A stretch of DNA of 64,000 bases from Cordylochernes scorpioides (Eukaryota; Arthropoda; Arachnida; Pseudoscorpiones; Chernetidae). A program made the translations under genes and the position numbers. The stretch spans positions 38,716,970 to 38,780,969 of the forward strand of contig CP092877.1 of the NCBI GenBank assembly GCA_030710605.1. The letters run 5' to 3'. Below are positions 44,588-55,152 of this stretch, piece by piece; the stretch's first letter is position 1; each line of letters starts with the position of its first letter. The notes under the pieces were generated by a model. That model worked only from the letters and a program-made list of their open reading frames with translations, made no database searches and was not told the DNA's origin.

Positions 44588-44660
44588 AATGCCCAATGTG
44601 GGAATCGAATCCGGGCTGTAGCGTTCGAAAACTAACGGTTTAGACCATCCTTCCACTGAT
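44588..44660 (-). pseudogene. tRNA-like sequence with B box, decayed
   Basis: The minus strand contains a B-box-like GGATTCGATTCCC and ends in a T run, with an upstream GGATGGTCTAAACC stretch. Stems are poorly paired. The copy at 56115-56190 has the better B box GGGTTCGATTCCC. Confidence 0.4.
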
Positions 44661-44661
44661 C

Positions 44662-45351
44662 CCCTTTACTAATTTAAACTAGTTAAATAAATTAGTATAA
44701 CTGTTACAAATTTTAATAGAGAAAACCAAAGTATATCTTAAACAAACAGAAAAAGATATTAAAAACCAGGAAGAAATGAAGAAATCTTCCGATTGTGATC
44801 AAATTGTTAGAAGATGGCGTTATGGGCAATCTTTTATTTTCCCAAAATGAATAAAAGATACTGTATCAATATTGGGAGCAGAAGATTGTTTCGAGAAGCC
44901 CACAGATTTCTTTTAAATATTTAAGAAGCAAGACCAATATTGTTGAAATATAATTTAGGGGAAATCTCTCTTTTTTTATATTAGAATGGTTTCTTTTTAA
45001 ACTCTCTTCTTTAAATATAGGTAACTTGTTTTTTTAAACTATTACTTTATATGTTCTACTATTTAAACTTTGTATGTTATGTTCTGTTGATATACATTAA
45101 TATAATATATTTATTTATAATGTTTATTCTTTCTCACATTTTATTTATGTATATCTCACTCGGTATTTATACGTATTTGTTTATGTTAATCAAATACAAA
45201 TATGAAAAGTAGTAATAGATATGACTTAAGTCTCCATCTATCTGTTTATTCGTTTGCATATCAAATCGCTTTATAAGATATAATCAAATACCTCATTAGT
45301 GAACGCTAGTTAGTGCAGTTAAAAATAGAGGCCTTTAATTAGGTGATAATT
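44662..45351. other. Unannotated part of the duplicated segment
   Basis: AT-rich, shared with copy 2, no gene recognised. Confidence 0.5.
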
Positions 45352-45363
45352 AATAATGTTTAT

Positions 45364-46221
45364 TTGAAAAAAGGAACAATAAAATTCAGGTAAAGAGCTT
45401 CTTTAATTTTGTTTTTGCAAGCTTTCTAGAAATTAGTCTGTTCTTCAATGGGCAAACACTTCTATGTACAAAAAATCTAAATGATCTTTATACAAAAATA
45501 ATTGAAAAATTCATTAAAGGGAATTTGTGTTATTGGCATGTGCTCTCGTGGTCGTGCATCAGACTGTTTATAGCTAAAATAATAGATATTATACTGTGAC
45601 GAAATATATATATGCACAAACAATTATTAATTTATGTATAATTTGTCATTCTTTATTTCAACACACAAAACGCGATATCCCGGCTAGGGATAATTGCGTT
45701 GATTTACATTTTTTAAAATAAAAACAGGTATAAACATATTATACAAGAAAAATAATCAAAAATAAAAAAAGAAACAATAATATATATTAGGAGCCTGAAC
45801 CTTTCAGGTTAGAAAGATAATCATAAATATATCTACAAAAATAGTTGAATCTATTTACAAATTGATATAGATATACAACGTTTTTAATTCTCTGTTGTCT
45901 AGCGCTAAAAAAGAGTGGGCATTCCAGCAGTAGGTGTCTCGAGTCCTGGAATTCGTTGCCACAATGACAGCTATAATCTTCAATCGCTCCAATTTTTGAT
46001 AAAAATCCCATAAAATTTAAATTTGTCAGGGATAGCACATGCCAATAACACATTTTCAATTATTACTGTACAAAGTTAATTTTGTTATTGTACATAGAAG
46101 TAATTGCCCGTTGAAGAACAGAAACTTTGCTCGAAAACTTGCGAAAACAAAATTGAAGGAAACTCTTTACCTGAATTTTATTGTTCCTTTTTCAAATAAT
46201 TTCTGGATAACTATTGCTCAC
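45364..46221. mobile_element. Composite fold-back element enclosing a LINE 3' end, 12-bp target duplication
   Basis: The perfect repeat AATAATGTTTAT lies on both sides (45352-45363 and 46222-46233). Inside are ~110-bp inverted arms (GGAACAATAAAATTCAGG, AAAGAGC/ACTCTTT, CAAGCTTTC with GTTCTTCAATGGGC, and complements). The space between is a LINE 3' fragment. The arms have the hammerhead-like order TTGAAGAACAG ... GAAAGCTTGC seen in the AGCT-type motifs. Confidence 0.75.
45787..46059 (-). pseudogene. LINE C-terminal fragment with zinc knuckle
   Basis: 90 codons with CHCGNEFQDSRHLLLECPLF, the C-X-C...H...C knuckle at the end of many LINE ORF2 proteins. The 3' region (GCGATATCCCGGCTAGGGAT, AACACACAAAACG) extends to ~45652. 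Copy 2 (57319-57516) has frameshifts and an 18-bp insertion. Confidence 0.7.
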
Positions 46222-46280
46222 AATAATGTTTATAATTGATGATATCATTAATTTATTCAAAAATATAATATACGTATATA

Positions 46281-46583
46281 TGTCATAATATATGCTCTTC
46301 CAGGAATAATAAAGTAAACCTACAGTCAACGAGAGAGAGACGTCGATAGAAGGCAACTAAGTTACGGCCATTTTGAACCACTGGCCACATTCCGGAGGGG
46401 GCTTTGCTTGGAACCCTCAGGACTATTTTTGGACAGTTGGGGGGTGGTGTGCGACAACAAACGGTCGTTCAGCGGTGATATAACCTCTCGCGCTACCTCT
46501 CTCTCGCTGGTTGCCTGGAATTCCTTTTCCAAACTTGTGGTTTCCTTATTTCTCTCTCCCCACATTATTATCATTTTGCCACA
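46281..46583 (+). mobile_element. Solo LTR, gypsy-type, with empty site in copy 2
   Basis: 303 bp starting TGTCATAATATATG and ending TTTTGCCACA, flanked by TATA on both sides. The same place in copy 2 (near 57826) reads straight through. The terminal bases match those of the gypsy-type element at 26469-32950, so it belongs to a related family. AGGAATAATAAAG near its start may be a polyadenylation signal. Confidence 0.88.
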
Positions 46584-48289
46584 TATATAATAACAAGAAC
46601 TGTACTCTCTTTAGAATTATTTTTAAAAGAGAGAGATTGATTGAAGTTTGAAACTGATTCATTAAGCGTTCATATAAGATGAGAGAGAGAATGTGTGTGA
46701 AATTATAGAGACCTATTACAGTGGTCACTGGTCAAAATGAGGCGATGGTCGTTATTAAGGATATTGCTTTGAAGAAAGTGACCTGGTTATTCTTAGAGAA
46801 TGGTCGCTAACCTGATATGGAACGCGGTATTGTGATCAAGCTGTACAGACCGATATGCTGCATGGACAAGACATCATCAACATATTAAATTTAATATTCT
46901 TGATGTATGAACGCCCCTTTCTTTTTTATTTATCCTTATATAAACCTAATTTTTTAATGACGGAATCTGAAATATTTCATTTCTCCTTTTTTCTGCATTT
47001 TTAATGAAAGCTAAAACTATTTTTGTGTCAATTATTTATGATATATATATTATTACACTCATATACAAAACTTATGAAAGTGGAAAGTCTTTGATACGGT
47101 GGTAGACTGTCACAATCTGCCAAAGAGGTGTTTATCTGGCAAAGTGGCTAGGATAAATCTATGGCCGAAATATATATATGAAAATTTAGCCGGGATGAAA
47201 TTGATTTATAAAAACAAAGGTCGCCTCTCCCGTCAAAATAAACGACAAAACTAGACGATATATATTTTGACGGAAAAAGTCAACCTTTTATTATATATGT
47301 ATATTATTGCCACGTGGAAAATTTGGAAAGACAAACTTTATGATGACACGACAAATTATTTGAGACAACAACAAGCTATGAATGATAAACAAAAGATAAA
47401 CAATAAGCGAGATCTACAGAATAGAAAAAAAAATTATAAAAATGATACTCTATTAATGAAATAATAGATACTTTGCTACATAGCTCCTTCCCTGTGGGAA
47501 CTGTGACCCACAGTTTGCAATTATTGAAGTTACTGACATGGATCTGACGTGCTTCTGCCAAGAAGTCCATCAAAATCTTGGAGCTTTGTCCCTAGTACCT
47601 TTGCGTTCTTTTTCTTGCGGCGTGAAGAGCGGCTTTGTCATCGAATCGTCTATAGGAACATCGTCATCTTGGAGGGAAGTCTTGGCTTTGACACGTCGGT
47701 GGAATCCTGGAGCCGGTCTCTGAAAATGTAGATCACAGCACCCATTGCCTCACGGTCTTCTTGGCGATCTTCAGCTTGTCTTCTCTAATTTACCCAGCAT
47801 CTATACCAAAATGCCACGTGGAAAGTTAGGAAAGACAAACTTAAGGATGACACATAATTTTTTTAAGGTAAGAACAAACTATGAATGATAAACAAAAGAT
47901 AAAACATGAGCGAAGTTCACAGAGTAGCAAAATCTATATTAATAAAATGGAAATTTCATAAGTGGTGTTCGCTAAAAAACTTTCGTTACAATGCATCAAT
48001 TTCGACCAAATTTTCAACATTTATGTAAAACGAGATGGAGCAGGTTTTGCTTAACATCAAAATATTTTTCCTAACTTTAACATGCGTAACTTCGCTGTTA
48101 TGGATTAAATACAAAAAAAAAATTAACAGAGTTAATTTTATTTATATATAAATAAAAAAAATTCAACAGAAGTTTTTTTTTTTTTACATACTAGCTAATA
48201 ATCTCAATCTAAAAAAATATTCAAAACAAGCAATTTTAAGATAACACCATATGTAAAACAGTCGGCCAAGAAAACAACAATATAATATA

Positions 48290-49551
48290 AAAAGCCAACA
48301 ATTAAGAATAAATGTAAGATAAAAAGCCAACAATGAAGAGCAAATATAATATAAAAAGCCAACAATGAAGAATGAATGTAAGATAAAAAGCCAACAATGA
48401 AGACTAAATATGATATAAAAAGCCAACAATGAAGAATGAATGTAAGATAAAAAGCCAACAATGAAGAGTAAATGTAATATAAAAAGCCAACAATGAAGAA
48501 TAAATGTAAGATAAAAAGCCAACAATGAAGAGTAAATATAATATAAAAAGCCAACAATGAAGAGTGAATGTAAGATAAAAAGCCAACAATGAAGAGTAAA
48601 TGTAATATAAAAAGCCAACAATGAAGAATGAATGTAAGATAAAAAGCCAACAATGAAGAGTGAGTGTAATATAAAAAGCCAACAATGAAGAATGAATGTA
48701 AGATGAAAAGCCAACAATGAAGAGTGAATGTAAGATAAAAAGCCAACAATGAATAGTAAATGTAATATAAAAAGCCAACAATGAAGAATGAATGTATGAT
48801 AAAAAGCCAACAATGAAGAGTAAATATAATATAAAAAGCCAACAATGAAGAATGAATGTAAGATAAAAAGCCAACAATGAAGAGTAAATATAATATAAAA
48901 AGCCAACAATGAAGAGTGAATGTAAGATAAAAAGCCAACAATGAAGAGTAAATGTAATATAAAAAGCCAACAGAGTGAATGTAAGATAAAAAGCCAACAA
49001 TGAAGAGTGAATGTAATATAAAAAGCCAACAATGAAGAATGAATGTAACATAAAAAGCCAACAATGAAGAGTAAATGTAATATAAAAAGCCAACAATGAA
49101 GAATGAATGTAAGATAAAAAGCCAACAATGAAGAGTGAATGTAATATAAAAAGCCAACAATGAAGAATGAATGTAACATAAAAAGCCAACAATGAAGAGT
49201 AAATGTAATATAAAAAGCCAACAATGAAGAATGAATGTAAGATAAAAAGCCAACAATGAAGAGTGAATGTAATATAAAAAGCCAACAATGAAGAATGACT
49301 GTAACATAAAAAGCCAACAATGAAGAGTAAATGTAATATAAAAAGCCAACAATGAAGAATGAATGTAAGATAAAAAGCCAACAATGAAGAGTGAGTGTAA
49401 TATAAAAAGCCAACAATGAAAAATGAATGTAAGATAAAAAGCCAACAATGAAGAGTGAATGTAAGATAAAAAGCCAACAATGAAGAGTGAATGTAATATA
49501 AAAAGCCAACAATGAAGAATGAATGTAAGTTAAAAAGCCAGCAATGAAGAG

Positions 49552-49553
<2 letters not shown>
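48290..49553. repeat. 32-bp minisatellite, about 40 units
   Basis: Unit: AAAAAGCCAACAATGAAG followed by AGTGAATGTAATAT or AATGAATGTAAGAT. The two variants largely alternate, giving a 64-bp higher-order period. Because 32 is not a multiple of 3 and the unit has no stop on the minus strand, all three minus frames are open for over 1.2 kb. These frames are not genes. Confidence 0.95.

Positions 49554-49597
<44 letters not shown>
49554..49597. repeat. (AT)n microsatellite
   Basis: About 20 AT dinucleotides joining the minisatellite to the tRNA-bearing part of the Helitron. Confidence 0.93.
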
Positions 49598-49599
<2 letters not shown>

Positions 49600-49820
49600 T
49601 CAATTTCTGTCTGTCTGTCTGTCTGTTTCGCGATAAACTCAAAAACTACTGAACCAATTGGTACCAAATTTTGCATGTCGCTTTTTATAAACCTGAGGAA
49701 AATTTTCGGCTGCATTTTGATTAGTATTTTTGGATATTTATTTTTTCATTTGAAGAACTTTTTTTTACGCGGACTAATCCGGAAAGGAATGAATCCCTAA
49801 ATATGGCCATTTTTTTTAAA

Positions 49821-49891
49821 GCATCGGTGGTTCAGTGGTAGAATGCTCGCCTGCCACGCGGGCGGCCCGGGTTCGATTCCCGGCCGATGCA
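49821..49891 (+). tRNA. tRNA-Gly, anticodon GCC
   Basis: Complete cloverleaf: acceptor GCATCGG/CCGATGC all 7 pairs, anticodon arm CTCGC-CTGCCAC-GCGGG with GCC, T arm CCGGG-TTCGATT-CCCGG, discriminator A, and a T run directly after. The A box (TGGTTCAGTGG) and B box (GGTTCGATTCC) are intact. It looks identical in type to standard animal tRNA-Gly(GCC) genes and should be transcribable. It sits inside the Helitron that is missing from copy 2, so its dosage would differ between the two copies. Confidence 0.95.
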
Positions 49892-51236
49892 TTTTTTTTT
49901 ACAATTTTTAAAACTCATTTATATTATCTATATATATATATAATTGAATGTCTGTCTGTCTGTCTGTACTCTATAGATTCAAAACCATACATCCAATCGC
50001 CGTGAAATTTTGGGATATTATTAGGTATATCACCGGGAAGGTTTTTGAAAAATAATTTCATTAATATCTTGAATATCCTCAGAGTTATTTGCAGATTTGT
50101 AGATTTAACTCGCAAGCAGCGCCCCCATTGTGACGATGATAACAAGTTTTCTTATCACTAAGTTTGTTATCTTAAATATTATTTATCAAAAGTAAGATTA
50201 TCTCAGGATGACACGGCAATTTATTTGCGACAAGAATAATGATACAATTCCAAGGCGAAGATACTATTCCTTTAACTTCCAATTACCGAGGGAACCAATT
50301 AATATTGATTTTATTCAACTTATCGAGTATTTTTCAAGGGACCGGGAAAAAATGTTCACTAGATAAAACTATGATTTTCTAATGTAGAAAATTAGGAAAG
50401 ACAAAATTCAGAATGACACGGCACACAGGGGCCGGGAAAAAATGTTCACTTTATCGAGAGATTCAAATTTACGAGTTTCAAATTATCAAAATATATCTTT
50501 TTTTTTTTTAAATAAGTTTTTAGAGAATTGTTTTAACAAATGTTCGCTAGACAAACCTTTACTCGGGTAACACCCCGGGCGAAGCCGAGTACGTTTTATA
50601 AGTTTAAAGAGAATTGTTTTAACAAATGTTCGTTAGACAAACATTCACTCGGTTAAAACCCGGGCGAAGCCGGGCACATCCGCTAGTATAAACATAAAAA
50701 TGATACTCTGTTACTAAAATGATAAATAGTGTGCTACAATATATTCAATATCTAATATATGTATTGCTAGAATATAAGCTTTCGTGCTAAGTATTTCTTA
50801 ATATATGTAAATTTGTGAGTATGTAATTACACAGATTAAACTAGGCAAATCCCGAACGTTCTGTTAATTAGGTTATGTAATCTCCAAGTTTAATTGCAAA
50901 GCTCCCAATTACATATAAACTTTTCAGATGCCCTTTGATTGGTCAGTTGGAATGACGTCAGATTTGAACCCAGCAAACTTAACCCACCTTCGAACATTTC
51001 AATTCAATTACAATTATAAATATATTATATCAGGTAATTATATAGATACGTATGTTATATCTAGTAAAGTTAGATATATTTCAAACTAGTTATAATTATT
51101 CTAACCAGTGAGTTATTATAGTTACACACAATCTCTCTCCTTCAATCGATATTCAAATGAGATTTCCATTGCAACAATCCTGTCGATTTATAATTTGAAT
51201 ATTATATTAGTGTATTCGCGACAATGGACATAAAAA

Positions 51237-51420
51237 CACACACATACAGCTTTATTGAGACCACCAGTCTTATACAGATTCACCTCAGGAAGGAAGCATC
51301 GATGGAACTCCTATACTCCAGGCAGCACAGAACCCAATAACAACCTCCAGGTCCGACGCATGTCTAGTGACCACAGATTCAACCGTGCATACGTCAAGGT
51401 TAGCGTATCACTGAAAAGGC
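51237..51420 (-). mobile_element. Non-LTR element 3' end, copy 3
   Basis: Same AATAAAGC-(TG)n terminus and body as 33292-33460; present also in copy 2 at 59722. Confidence 0.7.
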
Positions 51421-51858
51421 GAGTGTGGAATTAACTGCGTTTTAGTCTTCGCTTTCCTCATCCAAATGGGCGAATCCATTAATCTTCTTCCAACGGTGAC
51501 TGCGAGCTTGTTGAATTTATATACATCAACGAGGAGACCTTGATCAAACGTCATTGTATTCAACCAGTTATATATTTCTTGACAATTCTTGATACAAGGA
51601 TAAGTCTCCCAAGAGGTATACATTTTTTCTCTTTCTCTCTCTTCAAGCTTAAAAAGCAACCAAATTTATATTATATGCATTATTTCACTAGAAACAAACC
51701 AACAATCTTGTGAAAGCTGCAAAGAATAGATTAGAATTTGTGGGACCACTGCATGTGCGCAAGCAACAATGTTAAAAATGAATTAAACTGCGCATGCGCA
51801 CAAATGTTGATGAGGGGTGCCAATGGCAAACACTGATACCATATGCAGCTCTAGGTTT

Positions 51859-52112
51859 ATATGAAGAATATGAATTTAAATTTATAAATTTATTTTTTAG
51901 TATTATTTTGTAATTTGATATGAACGCCACTTCTTTCTGAGCTTGAAGGAGATATTGACAAAGCCTGATCGCCAAAGCAACCACAGAATCTAAAGATGAA
52001 TTGAAAAATTATACATTAACGACAATATCAGATTAAAAGCGTGAAATCACAATTCAGCAGAATAATCTCTTGTTTAAATATTGAGGTGAAATTATCAGGC
52101 TTCCAGGGATAA
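51859..52112. other. Unique sequence right of duplication copy 1
   Basis: No match to the corresponding flank of copy 2; no gene recognised. Confidence 0.5.
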
Positions 52113-52313
52113 TTTAAGTCAAAAGGCGATCCATCAATTAAGATTATATAGAAGTGCGTACCTGGATCTGTAAAGAAAGAAAAACAATTTTTTTCTTAAA
52201 ATATTTGAGTAATATAAAGAGAAAATTTGATAAAGAGGGAGCAATCTCTCGAAATATTTTGAGAAAATAATTGATTTTTTTCTTTACAGATCCAAGTACG
52301 CCCTTCCATATAA
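52113..52313. mobile_element. Family C fold-back element, 12-bp target duplication
   Basis: TTCCAGGGATAA flanks both sides exactly (52101-52112 and 52314-52325). The interior has AAGTCAAAAGGCGATCCAT, then arms GTGCGTACCTGGATCTGT and its complement, with a second inverted pair around CAATCTCTC in the centre. Confidence 0.88.
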
Positions 52314-52665
52314 TTCCAGGGATAAGTTTCTTTCTTCAGGGATAATTTTAATAAAGATTTAAAGCTTTCGAGAATGAAAAGTCTTCTGTAGAAATGCTTC
52401 CATGCTTGAAAACAAGAGATCTATATTAAAATATTCCCTGAAGAAAGAAACGTATTCTTGAAAGCCTAATGATTCTACCTTAATAAAATGGTGAAAATTA
52501 CTATTTGTAGATATCTCGTAAAACGACTTTCGTATTGACTCGATTCTCGTATTGAATATATTATAACTATTGCCTATATTATAAATAAATTGGTTGAAAT
52601 ATCAATACCTATAATTTCAAAAATCATTTCTCAGTATAAATGCATATTCAACAAAATCATTTTGA
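52314..52665. other. AT-rich stretch with AGCT-type hammerhead-like remnant
   Basis: Around 52368-52420 the text AAGCTTTCGAGAATGAAAAG, TCTTCTGTAGAAATGC resembles the complement of the PLE-type motif, degraded. Confidence 0.4.
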
Positions 52666-52669
52666 AGCA

Positions 52670-52998
52670 CACACAAAAGCCTTTTTTAGGGACTTGCCTC
52701 ATACAGATTCTCCCAATTAGTTAAGGTAATAATCATTTTATGTTATTTACATAGAAATTGAACTGGCTTTACTCTTCATCTCAAAGTCATTCACTTGTTG
52801 ACTGGTCCTTACATAATGATGATCTAAAAATGTATAGTAAGCTATTGCCTTAGATATATTTGCTGATATTTTTGAAAGCAATACGTTGGGTGAAGTGTTG
52901 GTACATTTAATTTTTTTATATAGGGCGTACCTCTTTGCATCAAGGACTGTACAATTAATCAGGTAATGGTGGAGTTCTTCAAAATCATTTTGAAGCAT
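52670..52998 (-). pseudogene. LINE 3' end and C-terminal fragment
   Basis: The minus-strand frame at 52747-52998 has HHYLINCTVLDAKRYALYKK, the H...C half of a LINE zinc knuckle and following helix. The 3' region ends in AAAAGGCTTTTGTGTGTGC, similar to the tail of the LINE at 11389. Confidence 0.6.
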
Positions 52999-53009
52999 AA
53001 TATTGTCCG

Positions 53010-53170
53010 AAATTGTAATAAATCAAATGATTGTAAAACGACATTTGAAAATTATTCCGCATATGTTTCTTTTGAACGAAAAATCGAAATTTATTTCAAG
53101 GAGAATTTCGATTTTTCATTCAAAAGAAAAACATACGGAATAATTTTCAAATATTGTTTTACAATCATAA
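53010..53170. repeat. Fold-back element related to 14672-14920
   Basis: Inverted arms ATTGTAAAACGACATTTGAA, ATTATTCCGCATATGTTTC, TTTTGAACGAAAAATCGAA and complements, almost without a loop. Confidence 0.8.
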
Positions 53171-53372
53171 GCCGCATTATATTGTATTATAAATCAGGTG
53201 ATTACATTCAAAAAAGGCATCTCCTTAAACTAGGGTTAAAAAAAAAGATATCATGACACTGGGTAGCTAAACTAATAGTTGATCAGTGTCATGCAAATTT
53301 TCTTAATTTCAGATTAAGAAAAGCTCAGCTTATTTTGTTTGTTTTTTTTTTTACTTATCCTTTTAGTCTAAA

Positions 53373-53579
53373 TTAGACAAGATCTTGGAGGTCGTGCTCG
53401 TAAAGAAGCTCAAGAACTCTTCTTGGTTCTCTGTACAAGGATATTTTGTCCTTTCCAATGCAATTTAGCAAATGTTGGGGAGTGGCCTCTTCGGTTTTGC
53501 ACCTAGTGCACATGGGAAAGCTTTTGGTTCCCTCTTTATAGACTAGAGGGCGCAGGTGACCAGATTTCCATCTGGCCAA
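53373..53579 (-). pseudogene. LINE C-terminal fragment (post-RNase H zinc knuckle)
   Basis: 68 codons: RWKSGHLRPLVYKEGTKSFP, then CTRCKTEEATPQHLLNCIG and LELLYEHDLQDLV. The C-X2-C...H...C knuckle with the SGHLR lead-in is typical of ORF2 C-termini of arthropod non-LTR elements with RNase H. Upstream domains are lost. Confidence 0.75.
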
Positions 53580-53799
53580 CTGTGTCGCTTATTTTGTGTT
53601 TGGTTGCAATAAAATAATTGGCGAGAAGAGAATGTTCATCTCCGTTATTATATTATTTAGCCTCATTTTTAAATGTTATGGTAAGACCCATATATATGCA
53701 AATAATATTTCTATAAGTTTATGTAATATATTAGCTCATTAGTTTAATATTTGTTTTTGTTTAATTGTTTTGTAAAGAGTTTATGATGATAATTGTATA

Positions 53800-53920
53800 T
53801 ATATATTAAATAATAAAAAAGCATATATTGGATTGAATAAAATATTTATTTGCCGATATTTCGGTTGGCTGAATGCCAACCTCTATCGAGAATTTCAGAA
53901 TATATATATATGGTGTTTGT
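53800..53920 (+). repeat. Family A half element
   Basis: AATAATAAAAAAGCATATAT, CCGATATTTCGGTTGGCTGA, ATGCCAACCTCTATCGAG; the second arm is missing. Confidence 0.7.
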
Positions 53921-54450
53921 GTTTATAAATTGACGTTTACTTTAGTTATGGAATTGTGTTAACTATGTTTGTTGTTTGCATTATAAATAAATAATATTTT
54001 CAAGTCTTCTTGCTAAAATATATTGAAGTTAACATCAACTGTGAATGAAATTTAAGATGACAAGTTATATGTAGGATAAAGTTTGATATTAACAGATATA
54101 ATTTGTGGATTATATCTATCCAACCACGTCTAACCGTAGTTTGATTTCCCCACAAGGTAGGATTTGAAGAGGCTGTGGCAGGTAAACATCTCTGGTTGTT
54201 TGATCAAATTAATTGTCGCCGAGCTAATCCCCTCTGGGACAAATTAGATTTATCTGGGTCGGGATTCAATATAGCTAATCTTACCTGGACGACGTACAAC
54301 AATGGCGTCCAATAGAACGACGGCGTTTATTTAACATTTCCTTGGACTTATTTCTCTCTATTCAGTCAATTTCATTAGTGACCAATTCTACAGGTGCTTT
54401 CAAAGACATAGCATTATATTATTATATAAATAATTTTCCGAGCTAAGTTT
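53921..54450. other. Unclassified stretch
   Basis: 54120-54350 is less AT-rich but has no open frame of note and no partner in the window. Confidence 0.5.
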
Positions 54451-54615
54451 CATGTACAACCTTTTATTTTCAAGCTATCGGACTTGTCAGTCCCTTAATA
54501 GGATTTTCACGTTAACAAATTAATAAAAGATACTATTTTTATATACTTTTTTTGTAACGTTATAATCCTGTTGAAGGACTGACAAGTCAGAAATCTTGAA
54601 AATAAAAGGTTGTAG
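54451..54615. mobile_element. Fold-back element with hammerhead-like arms
   Basis: Inverted ends TACAACCTTTTATTTTCAAG and CTTGAAAATAAAAGGTTGTA. The right arm reads CCTGTTGAAG, GACTGACAAGTC, AGAAATCTTG, the order of a hammerhead with a strong helix II but a degraded core and helix III. Confidence 0.7.
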
Positions 54616-55052
54616 AAGAATCTTAGCCCTGGAAGCTTCATTGTATAATATTATAAATATGGGAAGAACTTTTATTTATAGCATATTGTTTCCTTAAGAG
54701 ATTTTATCTCTAAATAGAACCAATACCATACTATGTGGTGAAATACGAGGGGTTTATTTGCTTAGAATTTCTTTGAAAAGATGTAAAACAATGTTTACTA
54801 ACGATTCTTTCGTAAAGAAAGTTCTATACATACAGCATTGACAGCCTAGATTGGCGCTGTTGAAACTCCAATCTGGGGGTCAGATAGAGTAGAAACCCAC
54901 ATGCGAAACTAAATTGAAATCTAGATACTACTGGTCTCTACTGGAGGTTATGATCTCATATTGAAGGTGAGCTTATTTATGTTTAGTCATTTTTGATTTT
55001 TATAAAGATTATCTCATTTTGAAGCTGGTCGCTCATCAATTGGGTCACCCTT
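54616..55052. other. Unannotated stretch before the third gap
   Basis: No feature supported. Confidence 0.5.
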
Positions 55053-55152
55053 NNNNNNNNNNNNNNNNNNNNNNNNNNNNNNNNNNNNNNNNNNNNNNNN
55101 NNNNNNNNNNNNNNNNNNNNNNNNNNNNNNNNNNNNNNNNNNNNNNNNNNNN
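55053..55152. other. Assembly gap of 100 N
   Basis: Scaffold-gap placeholder. The duplicated segment starts at the very next base. Confidence 0.99.

Larger units (their letters stand above)
47933..50686 (+). mobile_element. Helitron 3 (2754 bp) with defined empty site, minisatellite and tRNA-Gly cargo
   Basis: The insertion runs from TC (47933) to CTAG (50686), between A and T, with no target duplication. The 3' end carries the hairpin CCCGG-GCGAAG-CCGGG followed by CACATCCG. Copy 2 shows the uninterrupted site at 59172/59173. These are the precise features of Helitron insertion. It has no Rep/helicase gene. A second possible 5' end (TCTATATATATATAATTGAA at 49930) and another GC hairpin near 50573 suggest a nested or composite structure. 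Confidence 0.88.
47308..50738 (-). mobile_element. TRIM element (miniature LTR retrotransposon), right LTR split by a Helitron
   Basis: LTRs at 47308-47480 and 47812-47932 plus 50687-50738 enclose 331 bp. Direction is minus: after the right LTR comes TTT and then TGGTATAGATGCTGGG (primer-binding-site-like), and just before the left LTR is AGGGAAGGAG (polypurine tract). LTR ends are TGTAGC ... GTGGCA. No real ORF is present. The Helitron at 47933-50686 interrupts the right LTR. The unbroken version is at 58549-59225. Confidence 0.82.
43630..51858 (+). repeat. Large duplicated segment, copy 1
   Basis: Matches 55153-60350 in the same orientation over its whole length with few differences. Without the Helitron (2754 bp) and the solo LTR with its duplication (307 bp), its length is 5168 bp, against 5198 bp for copy 2. 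The right border falls after GCAGCTCTAG in both copies. Confidence 0.95.

Noticed and set aside
48290..49553. Possible CRISPR array because of a ~32-bp period
   Set aside because: There are no unique spacers; units are contiguous. The genome is also clearly animal.
48184..49642. Three overlapping minus-strand open frames of over 400 codons
   Set aside because: They are the same 32-bp minisatellite read in all three frames; frame openness follows from the stop-free unit and says nothing about coding.
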